From Kalaharituber pfeilii (lineage: Eukaryota > Ascomycota > Pezizomycetes > Pezizales > Pezizaceae): 64,000 nt of DNA. Positions 9,319 to 19,001 of this stretch are shown piece by piece; position 1 is the first letter of the stretch, and each line of letters starts with the position of its first letter. The stretch lies in the NCBI GenBank assembly GCA_015179045.1, contig WHUZ01000024.1, positions 372,001-436,000 of the forward strand, read 5' to 3'. Below the pieces are notes generated by a model. That model did not search any database. It worked only from the letters and a program-made list of their open reading frames with translations, and was not told the origin of the DNA. Both the position numbers and the translations under genes were made by a program.

Positions 9319-10607
9319 CATACACACTAAATTTAGATAGAAAATTGCCAGTCACTCCTGGGCCTCAACAGCAATTTGTCAAGCTCCGACTATAGCTGGC
9401 TTGAGCTCCGAGTCAGCTGCCCCATCGACCCGTCTATCCCGTCGAACGGTGACGTGACAAAAAACTACCATAACAGTGCTTGGCGACCAAAATAACGTGA
9501 TCGACCAATATCACCGAACTCATAAAAATGAGCTAACAGCTGAGACAGCCGCCAATAGCTGCAACAGAGGCAGTCAACCACAACTCTACAGCACCCTACG
9601 TTGAATTCTGCCATGTCGCCATGAGGAAGTTTGTGAAAGTTTGCGAGAAGTTCATATCTACGTACTCATCTTCGGTCTCGCTCATCTATGTCGCCTGCCT
9701 CTATCTAGTATTCACTAGTCAACTTACATTCATTTCTCTCATAGTATGCCACCCTTCTCCTGTCTCGTGCATCCGCGATACCCATAGCACGCGCAGCACC
9801 CGCCACTACACCTGACTTCCGGCACCGTCTTACACAGCAGTCTGCACAATACCAAACAGTCCGTGCAGACTATCACAAGACATCCCACCTGTAAGGTACT
9901 TTAATTGTACGGTCCGGACCACCCATTCCCTCGTGATAGTAGAATGGGTAGTATTGGATAATGATGTATATACAAAAGAATAAAGAGAGTCCGTTAGCAC
10001 AGCAGATACGCAATATTATGCATAGTAGCAGCCAATTGTTTGAGATAGTCAGTGCGACATTCCAACGTAGTCGCTGTCTTACAACCAACGTGAACAAGTT
10101 TATGGCCCGAGAGCGGCAGGAAGAATGCCTACCGGAAGAGGTTCCGCGCAGCGCGGGTTGGTGATTTGCGTACATCGGCTCTGCGGCCAATGTGGAACAT
10201 ACTTCAGATACTTATCACCGTTACCCATTACGTAGCCTCAACATGCGAAGCAGGCTGGCAGTCTGAAACTGCAACTGCATGCAGTTATCTCGAGTATTAC
10301 CTATGACTGTGCTCTACTCAAGTAGTTCCGTATGAGGCGATCGTGCTGCTGGAAACGTCGGGAACTATCTTACCTTCAGCCGAAAACGCACTGTGATTTG
10401 GTTATTTGAAATGATAGCTCGAAAAGGTTGCGTTTTCTTGCACGCCATGCGCGTTTCTCCCATTACGTAGTTCTAGCACTGCGGCCAACTGGGCTGCGGA
10501 GACAAGAGGCCCCACTCTCAGTCCAACATGATTTTTGAGGGAATGACGTTATGGACGCCTCACATATGTGGACGCTCCATCAATTACATGAATATTGCTT
10601 CCTGAAG

Positions 10608-10614
10608 TATAAAA
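10608..10614 (+). promoter_or_regulatory. TATA box of the aegerolysin gene
   Basis: TATAAAA lies 220 bp before the ATG, in a CTGAAGTATAAAAGGAGACC context. CT-rich and CAAGCA-like leader sequence follows, with a possible 5'-UTR intron donor GTAAGT at 10704. Confidence 0.5.
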
Positions 10615-10827
10615 GGAGACCAATACTCCACTCTCACCTAGCGGACACAAGCTCTCGTATCGCAAGCAAACCTCAGCACTTAAACCCAGCACTTCGGCCG
10701 TAGGTAAGTAGTCACCCCAGTTCGTATACTTAGAGATCCAAAGATCCTAACTTCGATATTCAAGCACATTGTCAACTGGATTCAACGCTATCAGCTTTCC
10801 GAAGGACATTGAATCTTAACGATAGCA

Positions 10828-11346
10828 ATGAGCGCGTAAGTGTATCCTCTGCTAAAAGGAATGTCGCGCTATATTGACTGATATGACGTTAGTTCAGAGC
10901 AAACTGGAAAAGAAGCAGCAGCCTACGCTGAATGGTGTTGGATTGCTATTGAGCTGCATAATTATAGTGATCAGTCTCTTTGGATTACAGGACTTGTAAA
11001 GAACTACGGAAAGTTTTATGAGGACCAAAGTACAAGAGAAGAGATACCTGCCTCCAACCACATCGGTAAAGAGATAAAGCCGAAAAAATCATATACTATT
11101 AAGGCTTGCGGCCGCTCCGATTCAGCGACTGGCACTGACGGCTCTGTCACCGTGTCAGAGGATAAGGATGGGAACGAACCAGCTGGGTCAATTTATTGGA
11201 GTGTCCCTTGGGACCAAGTTACTAAGTTCAATGAATTAAGGAAGGCCGGGTCTGAAACAGATTGGTTGTTGGACATTCCGAACGTAGGGAACCACGGAGC
11301 CATCGGAAATGTTAAGGTGGGGTTCATTAAGAAGCCGACAGCTTAA
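10828..11346 (+). CDS. Aegerolysin (Asp-hemolysin-like) family protein
   Basis: Two exons, 10828-10835 and 10893-11346, joined across a GTAAGT...GTTAG intron, give a 153-aa protein without a signal peptide. Family marks are the AYAEWCWIAIEL start, the GKFYED segment, an IKACGRSDSATGTDGS block with the family's conserved Cys-Gly-Arg and Ser/Gly residues, and the YWSVPWD motif. Aegerolysins are small acidic beta-sandwich proteins that bind specific membrane lipids; some act with a separate MACPF partner to form pores, others are linked to fruiting or defence. Length matches the family (about 130-150 aa). No MACPF gene lies in this window. The gene is intact, with a TATA box upstream. Family assignment is from motif resemblance. 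Confidence 0.85.
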
Positions 11347-11790
11347 GGAGGCTGAGCCGGCAATGGAGACGGTAAATTGCGTTTATTGGATGGGTTGTGG
11401 CATTTGTAGTTGCTGGGAAGTCAATTTTCACGTTATAGCAAAGAACTGTTGAGCGCACAATAGGCTGTATTTTCTTCATTTGTATTTCTCGACGGTGATA
11501 ATTGCTTAGTCTAGTTTGATTCTTACGTTTTAGGGGTAGTTTCAGCGAGAAGCAGATTTCACAACAGAATATGCCAGTTAAGCCTATCTTGTTAAGAAAT
11601 GTCGTAACATTATAATTACATCCATTGCAGTGCTTCCGTATAATTCATTCCATCCGATTCATCTATCAATCTCGTGCATGTACTTACGGATAAGTAGTGA
11701 GCGGCACGAGCTAGCTCGAGCCGAGCTCGAGGGTGAGCTCGAGCTGGCCTGGCATGAGCTCGAGCCTAGATTGATTATATATATAATATT

Positions 11791-11855
11791 TTTTTTTTTT
11801 TTTTTTTTTTTTTTATTTCATTACTCGCATGCCGCCCTATGGGCTATGGCGAGGG
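11791..11855 (-). mobile_element. Family-1 micro-retroposon in hAT 1, TSD 14 bp
   Basis: Minus strand CCCTCGCCATAGCCCATAGG, GCGGCATGCGAGTAATGAAAT and poly(A). The TSD is the AT-rich ATATATATAATATT (11777-11790, 11856-11869). Confidence 0.85.
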
Positions 11856-12519
11856 ATATATATAATATTGACAAACTAAACTAAACTAAGCTAAATTTTC
11901 ATCTTTCTCACTACTATCAGCTAAATTGAGCATTTCGAAGTTGTTGGTAGGTCAGAATGAGCTCCAAGTCTCTAAGTATAACGGGGGTGCTTCGTCACGG
12001 CCGATTATGTGAATAAAAAACTTAGAATATATTCTTATACAGAAATAACTTTAAGCGGGAGTGTTACAGCTTTCACTGATAATGGTTCTTCTGTCGGGGC
12101 GGGCCATCCAGCTCAAGTTAAATACTCTTACTGGATCCCATCCTAAGTGCCCTTTCTGACAGTGGCTTTCTACGGAGGCTGAGGCCTTGTTCCAATCTAC
12201 TGGATACACGGTCCGGTCCGTTACCTATCAGGTTTCAGACTTATCAGCTCCTCCTAGCACTAAACCTAGCCTAGTTATCTCTTCTAGAGATAACGGAGTA
12301 GCATTTCTAATTAGGGCCCTGTGGCGGCTTACTCTGCCAAGCCGTAGGTGACTGACAGCGTCCTGTCCTGATCAACCCTAGGCTTCCTGCTTAGTGCTTA
12401 CTATTATTTCCTAATGGTGTTACACTACTAACGGGGCGACCGTTCTAGTAATGACTACCTCATTAGGGGATCATAGACTCTCTATCGACTATGTCAACCT
12501 CCGTGACATTACTCCCTTC

Positions 12520-14041
12520 CTAGTTTCTTGTCCTCAAGATCTTAACCCGGAAATCCCTATCTGCCTGCGGATGTCTGTTATGAAACTCCTTCAAAATTTC
12601 CTCACTTGTTCCAGCCAAGTTCTTATAACCTTCCCATGTTGCTTCCTCATCTGGGTATCCTTCCCACAATACTAAATACTCTACCGGGTGCCCACGTTTC
12701 CTCTTATTTTTTCTGCTTTCAACGATATCCCGAACTACCCAATTGACTTCATCCTCGATTTCTTCTGGGGGGGGTGGAGGGATATGTCGAGTTGGATCTA
12801 GACTTTGCCGATAGGGTTCCAATAAGCTCACATGGAAAACCGGGTGTACTTTCATAGTTGAGGGTAACTCTAGTTTATATGCTCGAGTTCCTATTGCTTT
12901 GGTAATTTTGAAAGGTCCGGCTTTTCGGTGGTCGAGTTTCTTAGAAGGTCGGTGGGATTGCATGTTCTGCTTGCTAACCATGACGAGATCTCCTACTTTG
13001 AGGCTTGGTTGTTCAAGTCTTTTAGTATTAGACCATCGAGTCATCTTGATTCTAGCTTTTTAATTTTTTTTTTTTTTTAAATCACATAACCCCGCTTGTA
13101 GCACGTGGCCATGGCAGGGTGATTCTAGCTTTTTGAATGTTCTCCCTAAGTCGTTTCCAGGTTCCTTCCCAGACTTTCTCTAGAAGTTCGCTGGCAGGGT
13201 TCTGGAATTCGACCTTCCTTAATGGTTCCCAGGACTGGCGAGGTTCAAACCCAAAGTTGGCTTCGAAAGGGGACATGCCTGTTGTTTCAGAGGAGGAGGA
13301 GTTATACGCAAACTCTGCCATAGGCAAAAGGTCTTCCCAATCGTCCTGCTTCCAAGAACAATAGTGTCGTAGATATTGTTCAAGGGTTTGGTTTGTTCGC
13401 TCTGTTTGCCCATCGGTTTCAGGGTGGAAGGCAGTCGATAGCTTTGTCGTAATGCCTAATAGATCCATTAGTGCTTGCCAGAAATGTGAGGTTACCTTTG
13501 AGTCTCGGTCCGAGATGATGTCTTCCGGAAGTCCATGATACTTCCAATAGAATCTCAGAAAGGCTTGGGCAAGGTCTTTAGCGGTAGTGTTAGTGGGGAG
13601 AGGGATGAAATGGGCCATTTTGGTAAATCGGTCAACGATTACCCAAATGATGGTGCAGCCATTAGACTCAGGAAGTTCGGTGATCCAATCCATCGAGATT
13701 GCTGACCAGGGACGGTAAGGTACTTCTAATGGTTCTAGAAGTCCGTATTTTCGGTGTCTGCTTGGTTTGTCCCTTTGGCATGTATCACAAGAGCGTACAT
13801 AATCCTGTACGTCTTGCTCGATGTTAACCCAGTGATAGTTAGCCTTAATTCGGTCCAAAGTCTTATGAATGCCGAAATGTCCAGCGATTTTACTATCATG
13901 GTTATCTCGAAGGATTCTGTTTTTAATTTCCTTATTGTCTGGGATGAACCACCGGTGTTTCCAGAGGAGGAGGTTGTCTTCAACCGTAAAGTTCTTATCC
14001 ACTAGTTGACTCCCTTCCTTGACTGCTTCTCGGGTTTTCAC
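12520..14041 (-). pseudogene. Chromovirus integrase plus chromodomain, split by a retroposon
   Basis: The upstream frame (14041-13082) carries the integrase zinc domain (HFGIHKTLDRIKANYHW ... CDTCQRDK). It also carries the DDE core: DWITELPES with the first Asp, IISDRDSKV with the second, HPETDGQTERTNQTLEQYLR with the Glu. A family-2 insert at 13062-13120 breaks the frame. It resumes at 13044 with a GPF/Y-like region (KAGPFKITKAIGTRAYKLELP, VHPVFHVSLLEPY). A C-terminal chromodomain follows (EYLVLWEGYPDEEATWE, including the aromatic cage region). Chromodomains of this group steer integration to marked chromatin. The gene starts mid-polyprotein and cannot be active. Confidence 0.9.
13062..13120 (-). 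mobile_element. Family-2 micro-retroposon splitting the integrase gene, TSD 14 bp
   Basis: Minus strand ACCCTGCCATGGCCACGTGC, TACAAGCGGGGTTATGTGATTT and A(n), between two copies of GATTCTAGCTTTTT (13048-13061, 13121-13134). Removing it restores continuity of the polyprotein, which dates it after the LTR element. Confidence 0.9.
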
Positions 14042-14280
14042 CCAATATTATTACTATATTAGGTATTTACAGTTTATGAAACCTTGCACTGGCTAAGAAT
14101 TTTAGCGAGCTGGCAAGAAAAACACTAGCATGATCTTGGCTCGTTTGAGCTCGAGCTGGCTCGCTCACTACGGATAAGTATGTCTTCCAATTTGAGACTA
14201 CTACTCCTACAGACTCGATCTGCATATTGCAAGACGCATGTATAGAAACTTGTATTTACCAGTATTAAACATCTGGTGCC

Positions 14281-14370
14281 CCCTGGCATAGGCTTGTAGC
14301 CTGTATGCGGGGTTATATGATCAAAAATAAATAAATAAATAAATAAATAAAAAATAAAATAAAAAAAATA
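14281..14370 (+). mobile_element. Family-2 micro-retroposon with (AAAT)n tail
   Basis: CCCCTGGCATAGGCTTGTAG, CCTGTATGCGGGGTTATATGATC, then about 50 bp of AAAT repeats grading into A/T. The flanks ACATCTGGT and GCACCTGGT suggest a 9-10 bp decayed TSD. Its hairpin AGGCT-TGT-AGCCT is perfect. Confidence 0.75.
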
Positions 14371-14609
14371 AGCACCTGGTCCACCGTGCGTACAATGATG
14401 GATAGCTCTACCGATTAGTTAATTGCGCCCAGTAACGCGTGCTACTGGGATATTGAATTAATTACTTTCTGGATGTCACAACAAAACATTCAGTGACAAC
14501 CACTTCGACAGGACGAGCTCCTGGAAGCCACTTCGCAACCACAATGTCCCTTCCAGCGAAACCTACATAGATTGAAAGCACCCAGTGAGCTGAAGGGGTT
14601 GGGCGGGTG

Positions 14610-15485
14610 GTGGGATGGGGTCCGAGAATCTGCTGGAAGGGCCGTTGGAGTAGCTACCTTAATGGTTCCTGGAGTGCCGGAAGCATGTGTGGCTACTCTA
14701 GCTCTGCTGGAGTTGGGGGATGGGGGATGCGATCGGAAGTAAATAGTTTTAAGAGACATGTTGCTGCAGCTGCTAGAGGGGGAGGGGTAGGATGGAAAGG
14801 CTGTGGTGGGGGGGTGCAAGACGCTGTCGCAGCTGCTGACGGACGGGTCTTCTTTCAATTTTGCTTTTATTTTCGATGCTATTGAGACACTGTCAGAGGG
14901 GGGTCCGGCGGAGGGGGAGTCGGTGGGGAAGAGGCGAGGAGGGGTAGGAGGAGCGGTGAGAGGAGCTGTCGGAGGCAGTGAATCTCGGGGGTCCGCTGAA
15001 AGGTTCTCGGAGGTGCATTACTTGGCTGCTGGAGGTGGGGAGCGGTGGAGTGGGTGGGACGGGGCGATGCAGCAGTGTGATACGCCAGTGTAATACCACA
15101 GTGCGATGGGGATGGGGCGATGGGTGCTGGGACGGAGGGACCGCGGGGAAGGGGAATATATGGGAGCTTGGGATGAGTTCAAGAGGTGGTGAAGTTCTCT
15201 AGCTTTCGAACTGACCTACATATAGCTTGGCGAACTGGAACTGCTGCTGTCTCTAGTGCTGCAGGCGCCATAGAGGGGTATAGAATTGAGGGCCATGGTG
15301 CGGGGAAGAGTGTTGTCAAACATTTTGAAAGATGGACAGCAATGCCACACTTCAAACTAATGTCAATGTCAAGTTTGAACTGGGGTAACTTGTTTTTTAT
15401 TTTTCGCTTTCAATTTTATTTTTATTTTTATTTCTATATCATTTGCGTGAGGCCACCGTTTTGGTTTTCGTTGTATGCATAATGT
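14610..15485. repeat. Dispersed 0.87-kb repeat, copy 2
   Basis: Direct-orientation partner of 400-1265, lacking the retroposon of copy 1 (empty site at about 15037). GC-rich in its first half and T-rich at its end (15391-15440), like copy 1. Confidence 0.7.
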
Positions 15486-15489
15486 GACA

Positions 15490-16430
15490 GACTTACATAA
15501 GTATACCCGGACCCCCCGAGGTTCCCGGGAAGCCAATGTATGACTAAGCAAATCTTAATGGGAGCGGTAGTAGATAAATACTTATACGGAGTACATAAGC
15601 AGCGATTCGATAGGATGCCAGCACATACTACTGTAGTAGTCAGCTGAACGAAAACTTCAGAGGAAGCGGCGTTTTCGACGTACTGTAGTCATTGATCAGA
15701 TTTGATAACAGGACTAAATCTTGTAATTCGGTGACTCCGTATAATATGTATTAGCACCACAGTCGTTTTCATAGCTATACAATTATCACTAATTCTGTGT
15801 GAATGTGAACAATTCCGGGTCCGAAACTTATCGCATGCAGCATTTCACCACAACGCGACGTACGAGTAGCAACACGTACTGACGCACGTTGTACGTTAAA
15901 AACCGCCTACCAAGGAAACCATATATTTCACCAACCAAAGCAGATCTTTCACGCCCTGTTTCGATGTCTAAAGGAAGGACTATCTTTACATTCCGCATCT
16001 GTGATTCTCCAGAAACGTTGTTTTGAGAATTTATAGCTCTATAAATTTTCGCATCATTTCTTGGCATTTCGCTGCAATATCGCCAGTATTGAGTTTTGCC
16101 TAGCGCACCCGAAATAAATTTGATACAAACACTGGTACACTTGAATATAATAATTTTACCTTGTTCAAATGTGCAAGAACTGCCGTGAGGGGATATCTGA
16201 AGGAATAGTGGACTCATTCACAAATTTCATATTCTATTTGAGATGTGAATGCGACAATTCTACAGGAAAACTATCCAAATGTATGCACCAGGTATTTAAC
16301 GACGTTAAGTCAAATAAAGCATTATATATTGAGTGACCTATCGGGAAGAGCCCCTGTCACCTGTTCTATAACTATTGTACAAGACGTTGACGGGAAGTCC
16401 TAAATTTTTCTCCAAAGTACTTTGTAGGCC
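15490..16430. other. Non-coding, no recognised feature
   Basis: No frame longer than about 130 codons and no family resemblance. No repeat was recognised. Confidence 0.5.
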
Positions 16431-16441
16431 CGGGGATTTCC

Positions 16442-16582
16442 TTTTTTTTTTTTTTTTTTTTTTTTTTATGTCAATACTCGCAGGCCGCCCGACGGGCTAT
16501 GGCGAGGTTTTTATTTAAAAATAAAAACAAACCGAAAAAGAAGTCAAAATCCCCACGCTATCTACTCCTAGCTACATGTGGT
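16442..16582 (-). mobile_element. Family-1 LINE fragment, 141 bp, TSD 11 bp
   Basis: Between CGGGGATTTCC copies (16431-16441, 16583-16593). On the minus strand it has about 75 bp of 3' UTR, then CTCGCCATAGCCCGTCGGGC, GGCCTGCGAGTATTGACAT and poly(A). It is one of the few intermediate-length copies. Confidence 0.85.
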
Positions 16583-16709
16583 CGGGGATTTCCATATGAA
16601 TGCACGCCACAACGTCAACGAAAATGTCAGTGTGACATTATTCACAACTTTTTTGGGCAAGGAGAAGTGTTACAGGTGAAGAATAACTTTATCTATTTCC
16701 CCTGCTCGT

Positions 16710-16831
16710 AGGTCTAACGTAATCCAATAATCCTTACCGGCCCAGGCCCCAATTGGCTCTTGCCGGCAAAGTTGATCCAATAAGACAGGTTGTCCATTAT
16801 TACAGGGTCCAAGAAGAGAGATTCGGCTGTA
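16710..16831. mobile_element. Mariner-type MITE, partial copy
   Basis: It shares CCAATAATC, CCGGCAA, GTTGATCCAATAAGACAGGTT and the terminal GAGATTCGGCTGTA with the complete MITE at 58709-58855. The left tip is lost. It abuts the end of the Sin3-like fragment. Confidence 0.65.
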
Positions 16832-16837
16832 ATCCTT

Positions 16838-17925
16838 CATTAATCAGCCCTAGAATCTGAACCTGAATCAGACGCTTCTGCGGCTGCTGCCGCGGCTTTG
16901 GCTTGTGAAGCTGGAACTGGCAGAAACTGCTTGCAATCTTCAAAAAGATCAGGTGCGGAGCTGAACAGTTGGGTAACCTGGGTATAAACATCTTGAATGG
17001 GCATCGATTTACGCTGGTATGTTTGAAGAATTTCAAGGAAATTCCTATATATTTCGGGATGCTGCGAAAACCGATCTTTGACATTTTTTTTTTTTTTTTA
17101 TATCTGTACTCGAATGCCGCCCTAAGGGCTATGGCGAGGGAATCTTTGACCTTGTTTAGATAGCTGATGGCGTGGTTGAACTCCGCCGCAGTTTGCCAGT
17201 CTTTCTTGGCTCCATCCCTCCCGGACCACTAGGCCCAAGGCTTGGAGGGCCAGGTCTGCCAGTGCTGTTAGTGGCACCTGCGACATTTGGAGTTGGGTAG
17301 CACCAGCATGAACTTCCGCTGCCACCTGGCGCTCTTCAAATAACCCTTGTTGCAACTGACGGGCAGTAAGGGGTTCGCGCTGTTGCACAGGAGGAGGACC
17401 TCCGGGCCCATACCTCGGATACATTGGATTTCCCCCCATGGACGATTACCTTGTTCATAGGATCTGGGATGTGCCATCCCATCGCGTGTAATCATAGATC
17501 CCAGTGGTGGCCCTTGCCCAATGGTGGCTTGAATGATTCCTTGAGGGGTTATAACATGAATTGTATTTTGTGCATCACCGGAACACTCAATAATATAACC
17601 AGGGGGCAAGAATACGCTGAATCCTCGAATCAGGTCCACATGTCCAGCAAATAAGGTAGAGACACGTTCAATCACCCCTAGTGTATCGATTCTGTGCATG
17701 TATTTGTCAGTTATGAAATAATCAGGCAGAGCGCAATATCATTATAGGAGATGCTATGCAAGCTAAATCAGGTAAAGAGAGACCTACCTCCTCAACGTGA
17801 AATTTGACATTTTGTTAAGAAATCTGGTGTAGACGTTGGATCGTTGACCGAACTGGAGTTTGGTTTGATTTAAATAGGAAAAGCGTCCTTTACACGCAAT
17901 GGTTGTTGGTAAGCAGCTTGTATAC
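16838..17925 (-). pseudogene. Sin3 corepressor fragment, copy A (PAH1-PAH2)
   Basis: Read right to left, a decayed PAH1 first helix (YLNQTKLQFGQRSNVYTRFL) is followed by an intron. The second half of PAH1 ([33 protein letters not shown]) comes next, then a linker ([19 protein letters not shown]). PAH2 is EFNHAISYLNKVKD, then, after a retroposon, DRFSQHPEIYRNFLEILQTY and VTQLFSSAPDLFEDCKQFLP. A stop lies near 16840. Sin3 is the scaffold of the histone deacetylase complex; PAH domains bind repressors. There are frameshifts in the linker near 17440, a retroposon in PAH2, no HDAC-interaction domain, and an 0.8-kb foldback element at the upstream edge. It is therefore a partial duplicated copy; the true gene should be elsewhere. 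Confidence 0.8.
17083..17141 (-). mobile_element. Family-1 micro-retroposon inside Sin3 PAH2, TSD 9 bp
   Basis: Minus strand TCCCTCGCCATAGCCCTTAG, GGCGGCATTCGAGTACAGATAT and poly(A), between ATCTTTGAC copies (17074-17082, 17142-17150). It cuts the PAH2 coding sequence between NKVKD and RFSQHPEIY. Confidence 0.85.
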
Positions 17926-17927
17926 CC

Positions 17928-18734
17928 AATGAATCCAACAGGCCAGGCCAGGCCAGGCCATGAGGGCCGCCTGGACCGGCCCAGGCGGCCTGAAACAATC
18001 AGGCTAACCGGCTGGTCCAGGCCAGTCAGGCCGGTCCAGACCATTCAGGCCGGTCCAGGCCATTCAGGCTGGCCCAGGCCAATCAGGCCAGTCCAGGCCA
18101 ACCAGGCCATTTAAGTAAATTCAAGCGATTTTAGAACTTAACCCAGGTGAATTAGATTTTAATAGTCCTGGATATTTCCACTATTAGTAATTTGACAGTT
18201 GCGTATTAGGTATCATCATTGAAGAACTGCCCTGCCTTGGCGAGCAGCTGCGCGCGGGGTCACGTGACAAAAACAAAAACAAAAAAAAAAACATTGAAGA
18301 ACTGAGTCCCGTCTGTTGTATTATCTGGGAGGTCCATCATCTCTAAAATATTTCTTAGTATATATACTTGAATATAAAGTGTGATACATACTTGACGAAA
18401 GTCGTAGACCGCTGCTATTTAAAATTCTAGATATTCGGGAGATTCTACTCATTTAAATACTCAAATTAACCTATTAAACGCTGGCCTCAATTCACCTGGA
18501 TAGCTGTGGAGTGATTCATTTAATTGACTTGAAACTGCCTGAATGGCCTGGACCGGCCTGGTTGGCCTGGACCGGCTTGATTGGCCTGGGGCCGGCCTTA
18601 ATGGCCTGGGCCGGCTTGAATGGCCTGGGGCGGCCTGGTTGGCCTGATTCATGTGGGTCAGGCCGGTCCAGGCTGGTCCAGGCGGTTTCAGTCCAATGCA
18701 GATCATGGCCTGGCCTGTTGGATTCATTCGTAGC
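17928..18734. mobile_element. GC-rich foldback element
   Basis: The outer ends are AATGAATCCAACAGGCCAGG and its inverse CCTGGCCTGTTGGATTCATT. The arms of about 180-240 bp (17928-18165, 18482-18734) consist of imperfect tandem GGCCGGTCCAGGCCATTCA-type units, and the inner arm ends CCCAGGTGAATT / AATTCACCTGG also pair. It interrupts the Sin3 copy A sequence. A convincing TSD was not found. The arms are far more GC-rich than the surroundings. Confidence 0.75.
18230..18291 (+). mobile_element. Family-2 micro-retroposon in the foldback loop, TSD 13 bp
   Basis: CCCTGCCTTGGCGAGCAGCT, GCGCGCGGGGTCACGTGAC and an A-rich tail with C interruptions, between perfect CATTGAAGAACTG copies (18217-18229, 18292-18304). 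Confidence 0.9.
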
Positions 18735-18850
18735 GACCTGCGATATGACCGACCTCGCGCCCGCGCCGCTCCCCGGTCGCGGAGAGCTGAGTCTTGGAGA
18801 GTGTCCTCCGACGGAGGCGGGGATTGGGGCCTTGTGGTTCAGAACGTGCA

Positions 18851-18915
18851 GATACTTTTTTTTTTTATCTTTTAATATCAGTGTTCACTTGCCGCCCTAT
18901 GAACTATGACGATTT
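18851..18915 (-). mobile_element. Degraded family-1 micro-retroposon
   Basis: Poly(T), AATATCAGTGTTCACTTGCC, GCCCTATGAACTATGACGAT. It is recognisable as a family-1 tail with several substitutions that weaken the hairpin. No TSD is visible. It is probably an older copy. Confidence 0.6.
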
Positions 18916-19001
18916 AGGTACATGTAAATAACAAGAGAAAATTTCCCGTCCCTCGAGTGTGAATGAATGATAGGAAATGAAACCCGAAAGGCGAAAACCC
19001 C

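Larger units (their letters stand above)
8119..10150. mobile_element. Old Mutator-like element, diverged inverted repeats
   Basis: The left end (AGAACCTCTTCG ... TAGCTCTCGGACCGCATCAG ... GGTTGTAAGACA ... TTGGAATG, about 8119-8225) is inverted at the right (CATTCCAA ... TGTCTTACAACC ... CCGAGAGCGGCAGG ... GAAGAGGTTCC, about 10055-10150). The tips match those of the better preserved element at 39561-41703. No transposase frame is present and the flanking 9-mers differ, so it is an old non-autonomous copy. It carries the LINE fragment 8559-9303. The remaining interior (about 9320-10050) shows nothing recognisable. Confidence 0.6.
11980..14043 (-). mobile_element. Ty3/gypsy chromovirus 3' part inside hAT 1
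   Basis: On the minus strand: integrase, chromodomain, stop at 12520, about 95 bp, then an LTR-like block that starts TGTAACACC at 12424 and runs to at least 12062 (ending GCTGTAACA) and perhaps 11980. hAT 2 reads straight through the equivalent point (ATGGTAATAAATTAGAGACT), so this is an insert. The 5' LTR, gag, protease, RT and RNase H are missing. LTR limits are approximate. Confidence 0.7.
11695..14170. mobile_element. hAT element 1, TSD CGGATAAG
   Basis: The ends are TAGTGAGCGG... and ...CGCTCACTA. They are flanked by the 8-bp duplication CGGATAAG (11687-11694, 14171-14178), the length typical of hAT transposons. Subterminal DNA is full of GAGCTCGAGC/GAGCCAGCTCG words on both sides. The inner right flank (AAAATTCTTAGCCAGTGCAAGGTTTC on the minus strand) matches hAT element 2. 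No transposase remains; much of the inside is a chromovirus fragment. Confidence 0.85.

Noticed and set aside
11700..11770. GAGCTCGAGC arrays as a CRISPR or regulatory array
   Set aside because: They are subterminal repeats of hAT elements, present at both ends of two copies with 8-bp TSDs.
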